Positions 37,956-50,442 of a stretch of 64,000 bases of DNA are shown here, piece after piece; the stretch's first letter is position 1; each line of letters begins with the position of its first letter. This stretch comes from Casuarius casuarius (taxonomy: Eukaryota > Chordata > Aves > Casuariiformes > Casuariidae): contig PTFA01000035.1 in the NCBI GenBank assembly GCA_003342895.1, forward strand, positions 3,982,703 to 4,046,702, in the 5' to 3' direction. The translations under genes and the position numbers were made by a program. The notes under the pieces are model-generated. The model was not told where the DNA came from. It did not search any database and was given only the letters and a program-made list of their open reading frames with translations.

Positions 37956-40729
37956 ACTTCAGTTATTTCACTTAAATTTCTCAGTGTATGAGAGAGTCAT
38001 AAATCTAAGACATCTTGTCAGTTCTTTAATTGCTGGCTCTTCTGGTTCAGGGCTTTTTGGCTAGTAACTTAAGGAAATGAGAAGTGTGTAATTATTATTT
38101 ATCTGTCTTCTCCAGTTCTTTTGAATATATTGGCCAATTCCAATGATATTTGCAAGTGAAATGGAAATTTCAAAAAATAGCTATTCCATGAGTTTCATGA
38201 AGATAAATAGCTGGGAAGAAAAAATAGACCTAAATTACTTGCTCCTTTTGGGAAAAGCAAACAAATTTAAAATTGGGTTGTCAGGATTCAGCTGTGTACT
38301 TGGTATGTGTGTAAGTTTTATCTAGCTGTGCTGGTCCAGTAGTGAATATCATAGGGAAAATGAGCAAGTATGTGGGATTAGTAAGGAGAAGTGGGAGTGA
38401 CAAACACGATAACTGATCCGTAGGAAAGCAAGCTTCTACTGATGCTCAAAAGCTATTTGTTTTTTATTGGGTAGACTTCCAATCTGTTTTGAGACTGTTG
38501 TTTCTCTGTGAGGCCATATAGTTCTCTGCTTTGCTTGGAACAAATCCATCATCTCTGCAAATGCATAGTAACTGCCAATATGCAGTCAGTCATGTGCTGG
38601 ACTGTTTGCTGGTTACATTTAGTAGATAAAAAGGAAAATCTGTGTAATAAACTGGTAAAACAATTATTCATTATATAGCCTGCTTTTCTGAACACAGCAT
38701 GGGTGGGCATTTTAGAGGGTGACTGGTATTTTTTTCTAGACTGATCAGGTTAGCAAAAGGAATTGGTATTGACAGACCCAACAAAAATAATGGGATGTTG
38801 TTCAACTGTCAATGTAAATTGTTAAATATATCAGTATTTATGGTCCCCATATTTTTTAGAAAGTCCTTAGCTTAATAGAAAATGTTTATTTAAATGCCTA
38901 CATGTTAGATTTGAATGTGTCAGTGGTATCTTGGAGAAAGATGGAAATCAAGTAGTTGGAATCTGCCACGATGTAATGACTATGAAACTTGGTTCTGCCA
39001 AGTTTCTTTTTGCTGGTTCATTAGTAGAGATTTATGTTTTGCTGAACACTGTTGTAAATTATTAGAGACACTCTTCTTCCCCCCCCCCCAAGTGTTTGAG
39101 TAGTGTCATCTTAACTAGTTTATTTTTCTAATTTTTAAGCTTTGAAAAGGTATAAAATCAAAGTTACATCATTGTAGTAATGTTGGTTCTGCATGTTTTT
39201 GGAAGTAAAAAGTTATCACTAATGTATGCAAATAAATTAGCCAAATTATATAGATTCGTTGATCAATGGCTAATTCTATTCCAAAAGTAACCATTTAAAA
39301 ATGGAAGGAGTGAGAAAAATGAAAATATAGTCCTAATGCAGTGGCTTCTTTATGGTCCTCCTAAAACAGAGAATGAAGTCATACTTCAAACAATGAATTG
39401 TGCATATTTCTTTTTCACAAGACTTCATCTACATGGAGACAGTGATCCAGTGACTTCAACCAACTGGTTCATAATCACATGGTCTCATTAACTCTTATGC
39501 TACAGCTTTTCTGGTCTTGTAGTGCAGGAAGCAATGAACAAAGACCTCTCATCTTCAGGTGTTTTCCTGACTCTGGATTTCTTTTTACTGAAGTAGGCTT
39601 GTGACTTGCAAGCCTACTGCAAGTGCAGGATTGTGAATAGGACAGGAAAAGAGAGAGCAGATCATTGAAGGTCATACTATCAAACATGTAGATAGAGACA
39701 GAGGGAGCCTTAGCTTAGATAAACAGTAAATTCTGGTTCAAAAAATTAAAGCTGTATGCATTAGAAGTATCTTGCATAGTAATTCCTAGGTTTGTAAAGA
39801 AAGAGTCTCAATAGACTCTGCGGACTTGTCAAAACGTATTTTGGTTTATACCTGCAAGGCAAATGTGGTTTTGTATTCTGCTGCTCTTTTCTAAATTAGC
39901 AACTGAAAGCCTTACCAAAAGTTCATTTTATAGCATAATACTAAGTATTTTGAAAAACTAGCCAGTAGGGAGTATAATGGATTTATCTGATGTAACTCTG
40001 AGTGATCCTGTGGAAATGTGTACCTCTTGAAACCTTCTAAAACAGAGTAGCTCCTGTATAGCCAATTTTAACTTTATGAATCCCAATGTAACTAATTAAA
40101 AAGGAATATGTATGAATGTTTTTAGTAACAATATATGAACTCCCAGAATAATTGGGTTGTAATTCAATCTGTCAGCTTTGCTGCCATTCATAAACTGCTC
40201 AAGCTGTGTGCTCTTAAGGTTTATGAAGGCCTCAAAAATCTCAGATTGAATTACAGCTTTATTCTGCACATAAGCTGGAACAATATATGTCTTAGCATTT
40301 TGTATGTGAGACTAAGGATGTTTTATAATCCTGAAAATATTACTTAAATGTATACTTAATGTAGAATCCTGATTTTATATTTGGAGAGAAAACTGCACTT
40401 CAGTGAAATTCAGTTTTTCATTTAGCCTTTACATCAGTTACATTAGGGCCTTCACTGTGTATATTTATATGCATAAATTGCTTATTTTTCTTTAACATGC
40501 ATTCTGTGAATGTGATTTTCTTACATATCTATGCATATTTCAAGTAACACAAATGAGTAAAGTGTCTACATTTTGTTTAATTTTGTTCACTACTGAAACA
40601 TAGTAAACATAATATAAGTCGGTATTATGGAACAGAGCTCAAAATATTTGTATATGTATTATATTTATAAGTTTATTATTTTAGGATTTCATTCTCTCAA
40701 GGGAGTTCTTACACATTTTCTGTCCATAG

Positions 40730-40838
40730 GTTACTGAGTCAAACTATGAAGGACCATTTAGTAAGAGTGGCTAATGAAGCAGAATTCATCTTGAGTAGAC
40801 AGAGAGCAGAGGATATTCACCGTCATGCTGAATTTGAG
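40730..40838 (+). CDS. LRBA: LRBA coding exon ([20 protein letters not shown])
   Basis: A 109-base exon: one base completing arginine, then 36 codons ending HAEFE at phase 0. The acceptor ends TCCATAG and the donor is GAG followed by GTAAGA. The peptide begins [20 protein letters not shown] and continues [16 protein letters not shown]. The wording SQTMKDHL and [10 protein letters not shown] agrees with what I remember of LRBA; NBEA has other residues at several of these sites. It is rich in charged, helix-favouring residues and should belong to the conserved segment before the PH-like domain. By recall the next exon should begin with a serine-leucine-cysteine wording; I did not find it in the remaining 23 kb. 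Confidence 0.96.
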
Positions 40839-42751
40839 GTAAGAATAAAGTCTCTAAAACCAAAAACAACAGACCCAATACGTTTGAGGATTCCAGGGCT
40901 GGGTTTAGGTTTTAGGCATGGGAGATTCAATCCTGAAAGATGCTTAGCAATCCTGGTGTGTTTTGACTCTTCACTACTGCTACTAACTTCGATGTAAGAA
41001 CAGGCTGTGCAGGGTAGCTCAGAACTTGTCAGAATCTGCAAACAATAGTTTGTGGAGGAAGGAATTGTACCGTACCAGTGCTCTTCCTTTCCATGAAGCA
41101 AATATCACTGTATGGATTTGAGCTGTTTAGCACCACAGTCAAGATGCAAGTCTGAGGGGGAAAAAAAACCCTTATTGAAGATAAATTAAAACAGCCTATT
41201 TTGTGAAAAACAAGAAACAACTTTTTTCTATTTGTGTAGTTTGTTTGCTATTTCACTTAATCTATCTCTAAAACCATTTCCTGTATGTTTTAAGTGCCTT
41301 AATGTGGTTTTGTTGTTTTTGTGTATTCATCACACTTAAGGAATTCTAGAATGAAATATAGATCTTTGTTTTTATACTAAAAATGCAAGCCTCTTTTTCT
41401 CCCCCTCCCCCCCCCTTTTTTTGACTCAGCTTAGCCATACCTCCAATTTTGGATCTCAGCTACTTCATGTAGCTCCTTTCTGTGTGCTTTAATTGTTGCA
41501 TTGTTTAAATGAAAACAAAGTTAAATCTCACTAAATTCACTAATATTCTGCTTAAAGAGTACTTAGTCTTTACTCTGACATGTGATACTACTTGTGGTTT
41601 TGTTTTTAGAAAGAAGCATTAAGAGATTGAAGGCACATTCGTGTTTAACGTATTTCTAAACTGTTTTTCTCTTAAATCTTTACTTGAAAAAATACTCCCC
41701 AAAGATGAAAGCATATTTGTCTTAGACAGTGCCTATGTTCTAAAGGTCATCTGTGTTGGCCCCCGGATTCAAGCTGTGTGTTGTTTAATAACATATCTGC
41801 ACTTCATCTAGAGCTAGTTACCCCCTCCTGCAAACAGAGATGTTGTAAGGTATCTACAGTACCATTTTGCAGTGGTGAAATAGCAGGCATGTTTCATTTA
41901 TTACATCAAGGGTTTGGCGACAGTCCTGTGGAGATGAAAAGTGCATCTTTTTACTTCATTGCCTGATAATCATTGAAGTGGGACATGCTTGACATCTTTT
42001 GCACTGGATTTATGCAGAAGCTCCATGCATGACATGGTGCTATTGATTAGATGAACAGCTCACTTTTTTCCTTTGGATGCAAACCATACGCGAAGGTGTG
42101 TGCATGTGTGTGGGGGAAATCTGTGTGAAGTGTAGGGTTCTGTCATGTAAATACAGGATATCAATGAATACAGTTGTTCAGTGGCGACTTCACTATTACC
42201 TTATTTCAGTCTCAAGACACCTTTTTATGATGGCTGGAAGAAATTTACACTGAGCATCAACTTACATTTTTAATATAGCTTTGAGTTTTGCTGTGCCCTA
42301 ACTCTCTAGGATAGGAGTTTGCTGATACTTTTTAAGTTGATGCTATTTTGAATCTGTGCTATGTCAGTATGGTGGCTCAAGGATTTAGCTTATATCAGCT
42401 TGAACTTAAACAGAAACTAGTGTACTAAAATAGCAGCAGTCTGTTTTGTTTATAAAGTTTAGTTTTGTTACTGTGTTGGAAAAATTTAGCCTTAGCATCA
42501 CCTCTGCAGATGTGTAAAAATCATGAGATACAACTATTGGATTCTATCAGATACTTAAGTACCAAATTTAGTGTCATGTGAAGTTAGTGTTATTGAGGTC
42601 TATGGCAGACTTCAGTCAGTGTTATGATTCTTTTGTGGAAGGAGGAACCATTAGGCACATTCATTGCAGGTACTGTTAATATTTGGAAATTCTTATGTAG
42701 CATGCTATATCCACAGCATGGTCTGATTTGCACACTTCCCATCTAGCGTGC

Positions 42752-43069
42752 TTAACTCTTTTTAGCGCTGTGGTACTTTTCAGCCATAGTGTTCCTGATG
42801 GCTTTTAAAGAGGCACTCAAGGCTATAGAATACTTGTCCTTCTTCCACCATGTGTCCAGAAATGTATCTGTCGCTTGACTAGATTGGAGACATCCCATCA
42901 CATAACGGGAACATATCTGTGTGGTGTTGGGTGGCTGATGTACCATATCATCCAACTTGTTGATGCATTCCCACTCTATGAATGGGTAGGGATGTTGATG
43001 CCGGTATTTTGGTCCTGACACACTTGCATTTTCCTTAAAGTAGGATGACTGAAACCACCAAAAGAGTCT
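42752..43069 (-). other. Unrecognised stop-free frame on the minus strand
   Basis: About 105 codons without a stop, bounded upstream by TAG and ending in TAA. It reads like protein rather than intron: mixed charged and aromatic residues, no homopolymers, with WECINKLDDMVHQPP and TWWKKDKYSIALSASLKAI as recognisable pieces. There is no ATG near its 5' end and the AG before it (CTTTAG) has an A-rich rather than pyrimidine-rich approach, so a splice acceptor is doubtful. No poly(A) trace lies at its 3' side. It may be a fragment of an old inserted gene or element, or chance; I do not recognise the family. Confidence 0.22.
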
Positions 43070-43642
43070 CTAAAGCAATTTTTTTTGCATATTATTCTAG
43101 TTTGTGCTGTAACTTTAGATATAAAGGAAACACTGAGTGCTTGGATGAGATAGATTTAAAATAAAAGGATCTGAAAGTAAATCTTCTCTCTCCTCTCTAA
43201 GTCTTTTCAGAGCAAATCTCTTTCAGAAACTTTCAGTACTGTCTTAAACTGCAACAAACTCAGTTCAGCCACTTCTGTGTTTGGTGCAAGGAAAGGGTGA
43301 GCACTGGCATCTGTCACCATGCTTGGTTATTTTTCTCTTCCTTCCTTGTCTCAGAAGTCTCTGACCCCATTGGCATTGCAGACCCCCTTGATTTACGTGT
43401 CTCCCATCTTTACCTCTGCAGTCCTGCACTTCAAAAGCTTCTTCAAACTGGATGTGCTCAGCTTCTCTCAAGGAAGATTGCAATCTCCCACCCTTTCTGG
43501 AGGGCTCTACCTTACAACTCAGCAGTCTGGAAAAAGTGAATAGGCGGTCTTCTTCTGGCCACCCCTTTTTTAATAGAAGATAACATAAGTAATATAAGTT
43601 GTGAGCAAGAGTTATGCTATCTTTCTTCTAAGCTACTTTTGC

Positions 43643-43659
43643 AAAAAAAAAAAAAAAAA
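43643..43659 (+). repeat. 17-base A run
   Basis: Lies about 100 bases after a GC-richer, protein-like stretch at 43290-43540. It may be the tail of a processed retrocopy, but there is no AATAAA just before it and I do not recognise a parent gene. Confidence 0.85.
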
Positions 43660-46600
43660 GAGAATAAAGAGTGCCTTGGAAGTGAAGGATTGGTTTTAAG
43701 AGGGTTTTCTTTGTCTGAATGCAGCCAAAGCTCAACCTTTTATTTCCTATATTTTTTTTTGCTCCTTCCTTCTCCAGCCTTTTCACTGTTACCTCTCTAG
43801 TTAGGGAGATCACAGAGGGAGCAGAGATATACTTACCGATTTTGCAATATGCTTAAGCCTCAAACAAGCCTGATGAAGCAATATTGCAATTATTTCCACT
43901 AGTGAGGGAGCAGAGAAAGAGAAGCTCGTGATTTTACACTAAATGGGGAAATGTGAGCATTCTACCATAAGTCACTTATAACCTTAATTTTTTCCTAGTG
44001 TCCCTGGGATTTATATGCACAGGTCACTTGGACACTTCTGCAAATTTCAGCCTGAGTTGCTGGCAGACCTGAAAATCCTGAACAGCAATCTCTTTACGCC
44101 TGAATTCTAACAACTAGTTTCATGCTACCACCCAGACTGCTTTCCGTAAATGACCTTGAAAAATGTAGTGATTTGCACTGTGTCTTAGAGTGATTATTTG
44201 TGCAGACTGCTGCAGAGTTGGGCCTATGAGAATAATTGGATTTGGTGTGAGGAGGGGGAGGGAATTTTGTGCTCTAATTGACTTTATTTTGTAATTTATG
44301 ACAAGAGCACCCATTGCCTTGGATAGATGTCCCTTATATAAATCTCTTCATGTATTTGTGTGTGAATATACATATTTATAGCATTCAAAATATGTAAACC
44401 TGCAGGTGTTTTAGGCCTGAAGTGTTCAAGCATCGTAAAGTGTCATCTTCCTAGTGTAGCTTTAGTTTGGCATTGGATGGTGCTACAGGATTTTGACCAA
44501 AATCAATGATGCCACATCTATGACTGTGTATAGTATTTTTGATGAGTATTCCTTCAGCAATGCATATTTTTGGCTGAAAGACCACATGAAGAAATAGGAG
44601 AATGGGGGGAAAAGTTGTTTCTTTATGGAACCATTCATAAAGCTGAATGTCGTGTGTGTGTAGAGGAGCAATGAGCAGTGCAACACAAATAATAATTTTA
44701 TAAAAACACTCTAAAATGTTTGGAGAAGGATTCTTCACTTTGTGTCTGTGAGGAATAGTGGCCATATTGGTCAAACATTATATCTGTAAAATGTAACTGC
44801 TGCCATAATTTACAAACCAACCTTCCTCCTGGATGCCTCCTTTTTAAAAGATTGTGTGGTATTGTCAGTCTCAACTCTCTTTTCTGATTTTATTCTTTCA
44901 AATTCTCATCATCCATAGAAATAGAAAGTGCTGGTATTCTTATTATTGCTTGTTTCTGTTGATTAACTGAGAATTTCACATGGCTTTGCCTTTACATTTG
45001 CTATAAATCATGCTAGGCAGCTAACTTCTCTGCATGATTTCTCTTCAATAATTAAATCTAGCATTTCCAGCTGCTGTAAAATTTGTTGCCCTTTTCTGTT
45101 CAGTTATGTTTCTTCATGCGGAAAACTTAGACTTCCTCACAGTTTTAATTCTTACTCGGTATCAATTTATAGGCCATGGTTTAGCTGTAATAAACTGAAT
45201 GTTTTGCTTTATGGCCCATGCTGAAAAACTAATCTTAATGTTAATATCAGTATTGCCTTGACAGAGGTAAGATGCAAGGCTAGGCAAGCGTTCCTCTGGT
45301 GACTCGGATGTAGCTTTCTTGGCAGAAAACAAAATTCAGTGCTTCTGTTAATTCATAATCTTGTGTATTCTGCACCTTTTCCCTTTTTGGTGTACTAAGC
45401 ATTAAATGTTGGAAAATGTTATTTTGAATCAGAGGAAGTACCCTAAGAGAACTGCAAATCAATCGTGGCAGAATACCCATAAGTCAAAGAGAATGTTTGA
45501 GAGCCCTTGAAAGAATTATGAAAAGGTATTTGGTGTCTTTGTAATTTCTTTAGATGATAGTTAGCTCTATGTGTAACAAATGCAGGGGGAAAGAAAGAAG
45601 GGTTTTATACTTGATTGGGTCTCTATTCTTCATCTAAATCCCCCCCACCCTCCTTGTTTTTAACTGTAAAAGCAGCTTTGTTATAGAACTTGTGTTATAA
45701 ATAATCTTTTCATGACTGTTGCAACATCCTTTTACACAGAATGTTGTTCAGCACATTTAATGGCAATGACCTTATTTATTGGAACAGAATATTTTGCAAT
45801 GAATTCTTAAGTGAATGTATGAAGATAACAGTGCAAATTGTAGGCTGCCTGTAGTCAGTTTAACCAAAAGTTAGTTCTTTCCATTGCCACATTACACTTT
45901 TACAATCTTCTGAAAGTTAGAGATGCCCTCACACAAAAATATGGCTTTACAGATTTCATTATGAGTGGATTTAACTCTGTCTCAAATTTCTATCTTTAAA
46001 TAAATGCTACCCTTTGCATTGAGTAGGTTAGGCATTATAGCACCATCTGTCGGTAGAAGGAAGAAAAATTTAGGCTTCGGTTTCTAAACATTGTTGAAGA
46101 TGCTATGCAATCTGTAAACTCTTCATTAGGGTGCTCAGTATGGAAGGATTTTTTCCATTGGAGGGTTAACCAGTTGTGTGCAGCTACAGTATGTTGAAAA
46201 GTCCCAAAATGGAAAAATTAAATTTCTCATATTTCTGAGGTGGCAATTTTCAGGATTTTTCATCTCATGTGAGTTGAAGGATACTGAAATGAGAAGTTTA
46301 CTTTCCTCTTGGACATTGCAATATCTTCTTTGCACTGTTGGAAGCGTGGGGATAAACTACTGCCTGATTATGAAAGAAAGAATGAAAATTTTTCTGTGTT
46401 TCCTCTTTCTCTATGCTTTAATAATCAGGAAAGGAATGGGAGGAGAAGGAATCAAAGCTTGCCATGGAATGCTGTGACATCTTTTTTTATACTATGCTTT
46501 AATTTTAAATCAAAATGCATTATAGCGATAATTTTAAAGCAGTTTGAAACAGAAACTTTGTTTTATAATGACTCTCTCCTGTCAACCTATCTGACAAAAC

Positions 46601-47029
46601 CGGAAGTGATAGTATCTTCATTACAGTTGCTGGTTTTGGTGAATTATGAGATAGATTATGTAAAGAGACTTTACCAAAATTTCTTTGAAAAATTAAACTT
46701 AATCATGGTATTCTGTAGCTTCACTTATCTCAGATAATTCTTTGTGAACTCTTGAGATGGTAATTCCTGAAATACTCAAATGAACGTCTAGTTATTAGGG
46801 CATTGTAGAGCTAAGGATTTGGAAATAGGAAACAATTTGGCAGTAAACTCGAATGACTTGATATTTGTTTAGAGCATTCAAAATCCTAAGTCATTTAGGA
46901 TGTTAACAGAATCCACTTGGAAATTCCATGCCTCTTTTATTCATCTACATTAACAATGTTCCTCTTCTGTTTCACAGACAAATAGTATGCCGTATTCTCT
47001 GTAAACTGTTTAATAAAAATGTAAGAGCA

Positions 47030-48350
47030 TGTATACTGAGTTAGACCAAATTTCCAACTAGCTTGGTATCCTATTTCTAGCAGAGTTGAATAGTTCATGC
47101 TTAGGGATTGGTGCAAGAAAGTGCAACTATATAGAGAAGCTTTCTTAGTTCTGGGTGGCAGGGATGACATTTTGGACAAAGCTTAACATTTCTATGTATT
47201 GAATTTCATTTGTTCTTTTATCTCCCATTCACTTTATTAGCATTTTTTCACATTTGGTCCTTATTTTTACTACCCTGAATTAGTTAGAACTATCAGCAAA
47301 ATTTGTCACCTCCTCCACACCCTTCTCCCAGTCATTTATGAATACATTTAATAACACAGTGGGGTTCACTTAAGACTGACTTTTTTTAACCTTTTTCCTG
47401 TGTTTTGATCAGTTTTTATTCATATGAGGGCATTCCTGTGTACCCCACAGCCTACCGAACCTTGAGTGACTTTCTCTGTCACTCAGCATTGAACAGTGGA
47501 TTTTATCAACAGGATCTTTCATGTTTGTGTGCACAGTGACTTGTTTAAGGAAATCTAATGAAGCGGGACCATTACAAAATCCATGCTGACTCTTCCCAAT
47601 TTGTTTATTCCATTATTTGCTTTTTTAAGCAGAGCTACCAATTTGCCTTTTTTAAATTTCAGACTTATTGCTATGTAGTTCCCTGCAGTCCTCTGGAGTC
47701 CGCTTGCTGTCTTTTTCATCTTCCTGGTGCTGAGGCAGGTTGAACAAGGACACTATAGCTAATGGCTCAGCTGCTATCATCCCTGAGTTCTAGCTCACCT
47801 GAGTGAATACGCTCTAGTCCTAGTAGTTGGTCACTTGTCAACTGTCTTTCAAAACTTCTCTACTAGTACTTCTCTGCAGTGATTCTGTCTTCCAAGAGCT
47901 TCTTTTATCCTTTGATCATCTGTTAGCTCTACAGGTATCTTAGCAGGCTTACTCTCCTAATGTGTTTAAAAAATAATTTATTACTGCCTTTTATGCCTTT
48001 ATGCAAGTGTTCTTCAAACTCTTTTGGCCTGCCTCATTCTGTTTTTAAACCTAACATGCCAGGGTTGACATATTTTTCTATTTTCCTTGTTTGAACAGAC
48101 TTTCTTCTTAAAGAATGCCATTTTCTAACAGCCTTACTTTCTCTGCAGTTTAACCATTCCAGCTTTTCTTGTCTTTTAAAAAGCCTTTTGATGGATGGCG
48201 TACATTTGCTTTGAACCTCTAATATGGTATCTCTTTATACAGTTTCTGTGTTGTTTATAAATACATTTTCCATGTTTGGCTGCATCTTTTTATGCTCATG
48301 ATATGAAAGCTAAGCTAGCTAGCCAAAGAATTTCTTGCTTCAAATTAGAT
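47030..48350 (-). mobile_element. Ancient CR1-type LINE, minus orientation
   Basis: Several blocks match, in order, the reverse complement of a CR1 element common in turtles, crocodilians and (worn) birds: 47040-47075 ('gagttagaccaaatttccaa'), 47200-47240 ('tattgaatttcatttgttc'), 47295-47350 ('actatcagcaaaatttgtca' and 'gtcatttatgaatacattta'), 47578-47605 ('ccatgctgactcttcccaat'), and 48010-48060 ('tgttcttcaaactcttttgg'). Near 48220 'cctctaatatggtatctc' matches the part between endonuclease and reverse transcriptase. The 47340 block is the complement of the segment coding for the S-G-V-P-Q-G-S and F-N-I-x-I-N-D wording. Heavy substitution and internal loss show an old insertion with no coding capacity. 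Confidence 0.65.
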
Positions 48351-49066
48351 GTTCCCATCAGAAACCTTGTTTTCTCACCTATTCATGCAAAATAAATCAG
48401 TAGTGCTTACCTTGTTTATTATTCATATACAGACTTTTGTAGTAACTCATGCAAGGCAGTGATTCTAAAACACTCTGACTAAAGTAAGGGACTCTGTAAA
48501 TAGACTGTAGATTTCTGGTGTTAACAAAGCAAGCATCTTATTGTGCATGATCGGAGATTTTTTTCTAAAATTACTATCCAAAGATGGTAGGCATTACTTT
48601 TTACTTTTTTAAGGACGTGTGGAGTTTAACGTTAAACTTTGCAGAAAATACTCTGGTGACAGTATACATCTCTCTTATCATAGATGGGTTTGATCTAAAC
48701 GAGAAAGACGTTACAATTAAATAATTCTTATATTACTGCTGGCAAGGTCACAAAAAACCCCAGAGATTTTCAGGATCTGAAGACTAGATAAGGCAAAAGA
48801 ATAGTCTACATCATTCTGGGGCAATGTTTTGTAGCGATCTAAGGAACGTTGCTATCAATGCTGAAAGAGAGCCGCGTCTGAACTTGTAAGAAAGAGTTTG
48901 CATAGGCTTAGTATTGAAACTTTAGAATGGCATTGTTTGAAAGGATAGCAGGCAAAAAAATTGAGGTCTGGAGTTATGGCCAATGAATAAGATAGCCACT
49001 GTTTGGCTAAGAATGATTCTAGTAAATGCATAGTTAGTAAAAACTTACTACTTAAACATCTGAGTG

Positions 49067-49094
49067 TAGCCTATATTTGCAAGAATATAGGCTA
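49067..49094. repeat. 11-bp perfect hairpin overlapping a direct repeat
   Basis: The arms TAGCCTATATT and AATATAGGCTA flank the loop TGCAAG. The word CTATATTTGCAAG is also repeated directly within the same 40 bases, so inverted and direct repeats overlap. Confidence 0.95.
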
Positions 49095-49959
49095 TATTTG
49101 CAAGCTGATTCTTCTGATAAGCCTGCTATTTGCTGAAGTGATTATGCTATTTACTGTGTGATAAACTCTTTCCTATCTTCTAGCTGTTTATCATAATGTA
49201 TTCATAGTGCCGGACTGATAACCTAGTGCATAACCTAAAGTTCTGCAGATTGCTCAGTTAGATTTCTCAGAGCTTAATAAGCAGACCTCTTCATTCAGTG
49301 TCATGGTATGCGCCACTTAATAGCCTTCAAGATGTGAAGAGGAAACCCCATAGATCTCTCAGCGCACTTTTAAAATTAATCAAAGTAAATTCAGAGAATC
49401 TTTTTCTCTCCACCAGATAAAAAACAAGTGCTATAAAATGGAGGTACCAGGAGCATGTCAAGTAAAAATAGAAGATATGGGTCAGTATCAAAACTATTAC
49501 TAGTCAAAGGACTTCAGGGACTGTTTGGAAAGATCAGTCTGGCCGTACATATTCCTGGCACCGTACTTCTGCAGATAAGATAGATCCCTTATCCCCTCCC
49601 CCCCACCTCAAAATTTAGTTTAAGTGAAGAACACTGGGAGGAGATAACACAGAATCATGTGGAACCAGGAAGAGGGAAGGTCGAAAACAGCACAGTTCTA
49701 ATCATTAAAACATAAGTGTTGCTGCTCTTAAAATGAAAGTATTGACCTTAAATGTGGAGAGTTTTGTCACAAAGATGAAATGAGTTTTGTGATGTTTTAT
49801 AATCCTTTCTACTCCTATTTTTATGATAAAAAGGACAAAATATCTGCTAATTGCTATTAAGTGACAGTATATATGAACTTCTGTTCTGTGGGACTTTAGT
49901 TCTTTTCTGGTTGTATTATCAATATATTTAGGCATTGCTTTGTAGAACTTTAAACTGGA

Positions 49960-50442
49960 AAGGGAATGGTCTGGGACACTGAATTCAGCCCTCTACTCTT
50001 TCCACCACTATATTACCTTTCAGAGAATTATCAGGCTTCCTTTTAAAATATTCAAAAAATAAATATTCAGAAAAAGAGTCTGAGGATATTTCGTCCTCAC
50101 TAGTGCAGCTGGTAGACTGAACTTACTTACTCTGCTTATTTGAAAACTTCTAATAATTTCTTGTTACTTGCATTCAGCGAATATTTCTCTGTTGTTATAC
50201 GATTACTGTCTTCTGGCTTCAGTAGTCTTTTTCAGTATTTTTTCTTCTCATTTTTACTTTTTTCATCTAATATTTAATTACCATATCTCCTTACTTAATT
50301 TTGCTAGGCTAAATGAGTTGTATTCTTGTAGTTGTTTCTTTTAAGGTGGGGTCTGCATACTCTAAATCATCTAGTAGTTCTTCTCTGTGTCTATTCTTGA
50401 AGGATTAATTCCAACTGGAACATGACTGACCAAGATCAGCAC
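49960..50442 (-). mobile_element. Worn CR1-like repeat, minus orientation (left part of a split copy)
   Basis: Recognisable blocks in order: 'ggaaagggaatggtctggga' (49959-49978), 'tttgctaggctaaatgagtt' (50301-50320), 'catactctaaatcatctagt' followed by 'agttcttctctgtg' (50356-50389), and 'catgactgaccaagatcagc' (50421-50440). This follows the recalled consensus order of a sauropsid CR1 3' region read on the complementary strand. Similarity stops at about 50442 and appears to resume near 51573. Confidence 0.6.

Larger units (their letters stand above)
28916..40729 (+). other. LRBA: Large LRBA intron (11.8 kb)
   Basis: The intron runs from donor GTAAGT to acceptor TCTGTCCATAG. It contains two neighbouring perfect palindromes at 31333-31389, an A/C low-complexity tract at 31879-31976, AT/GT microsatellites at 32478-32516 and 37912-37955, and a possible old interspersed repeat near 37130-37230. 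I recognise no other exon or gene in it. Confidence 0.82.

Noticed and set aside
43265..43543. Overlapping frames on both strands in a GC-richer stretch before an A17 run
   Set aside because: Considered as a processed retrocopy, but there is no AATAAA, no target-site duplication and no recognised parent gene.
46309..46737. Longest simple open frame in the last intron (142 codons)
   Set aside because: Composition follows the T-rich intron, with no domains, splice structure or homology that I recognise.
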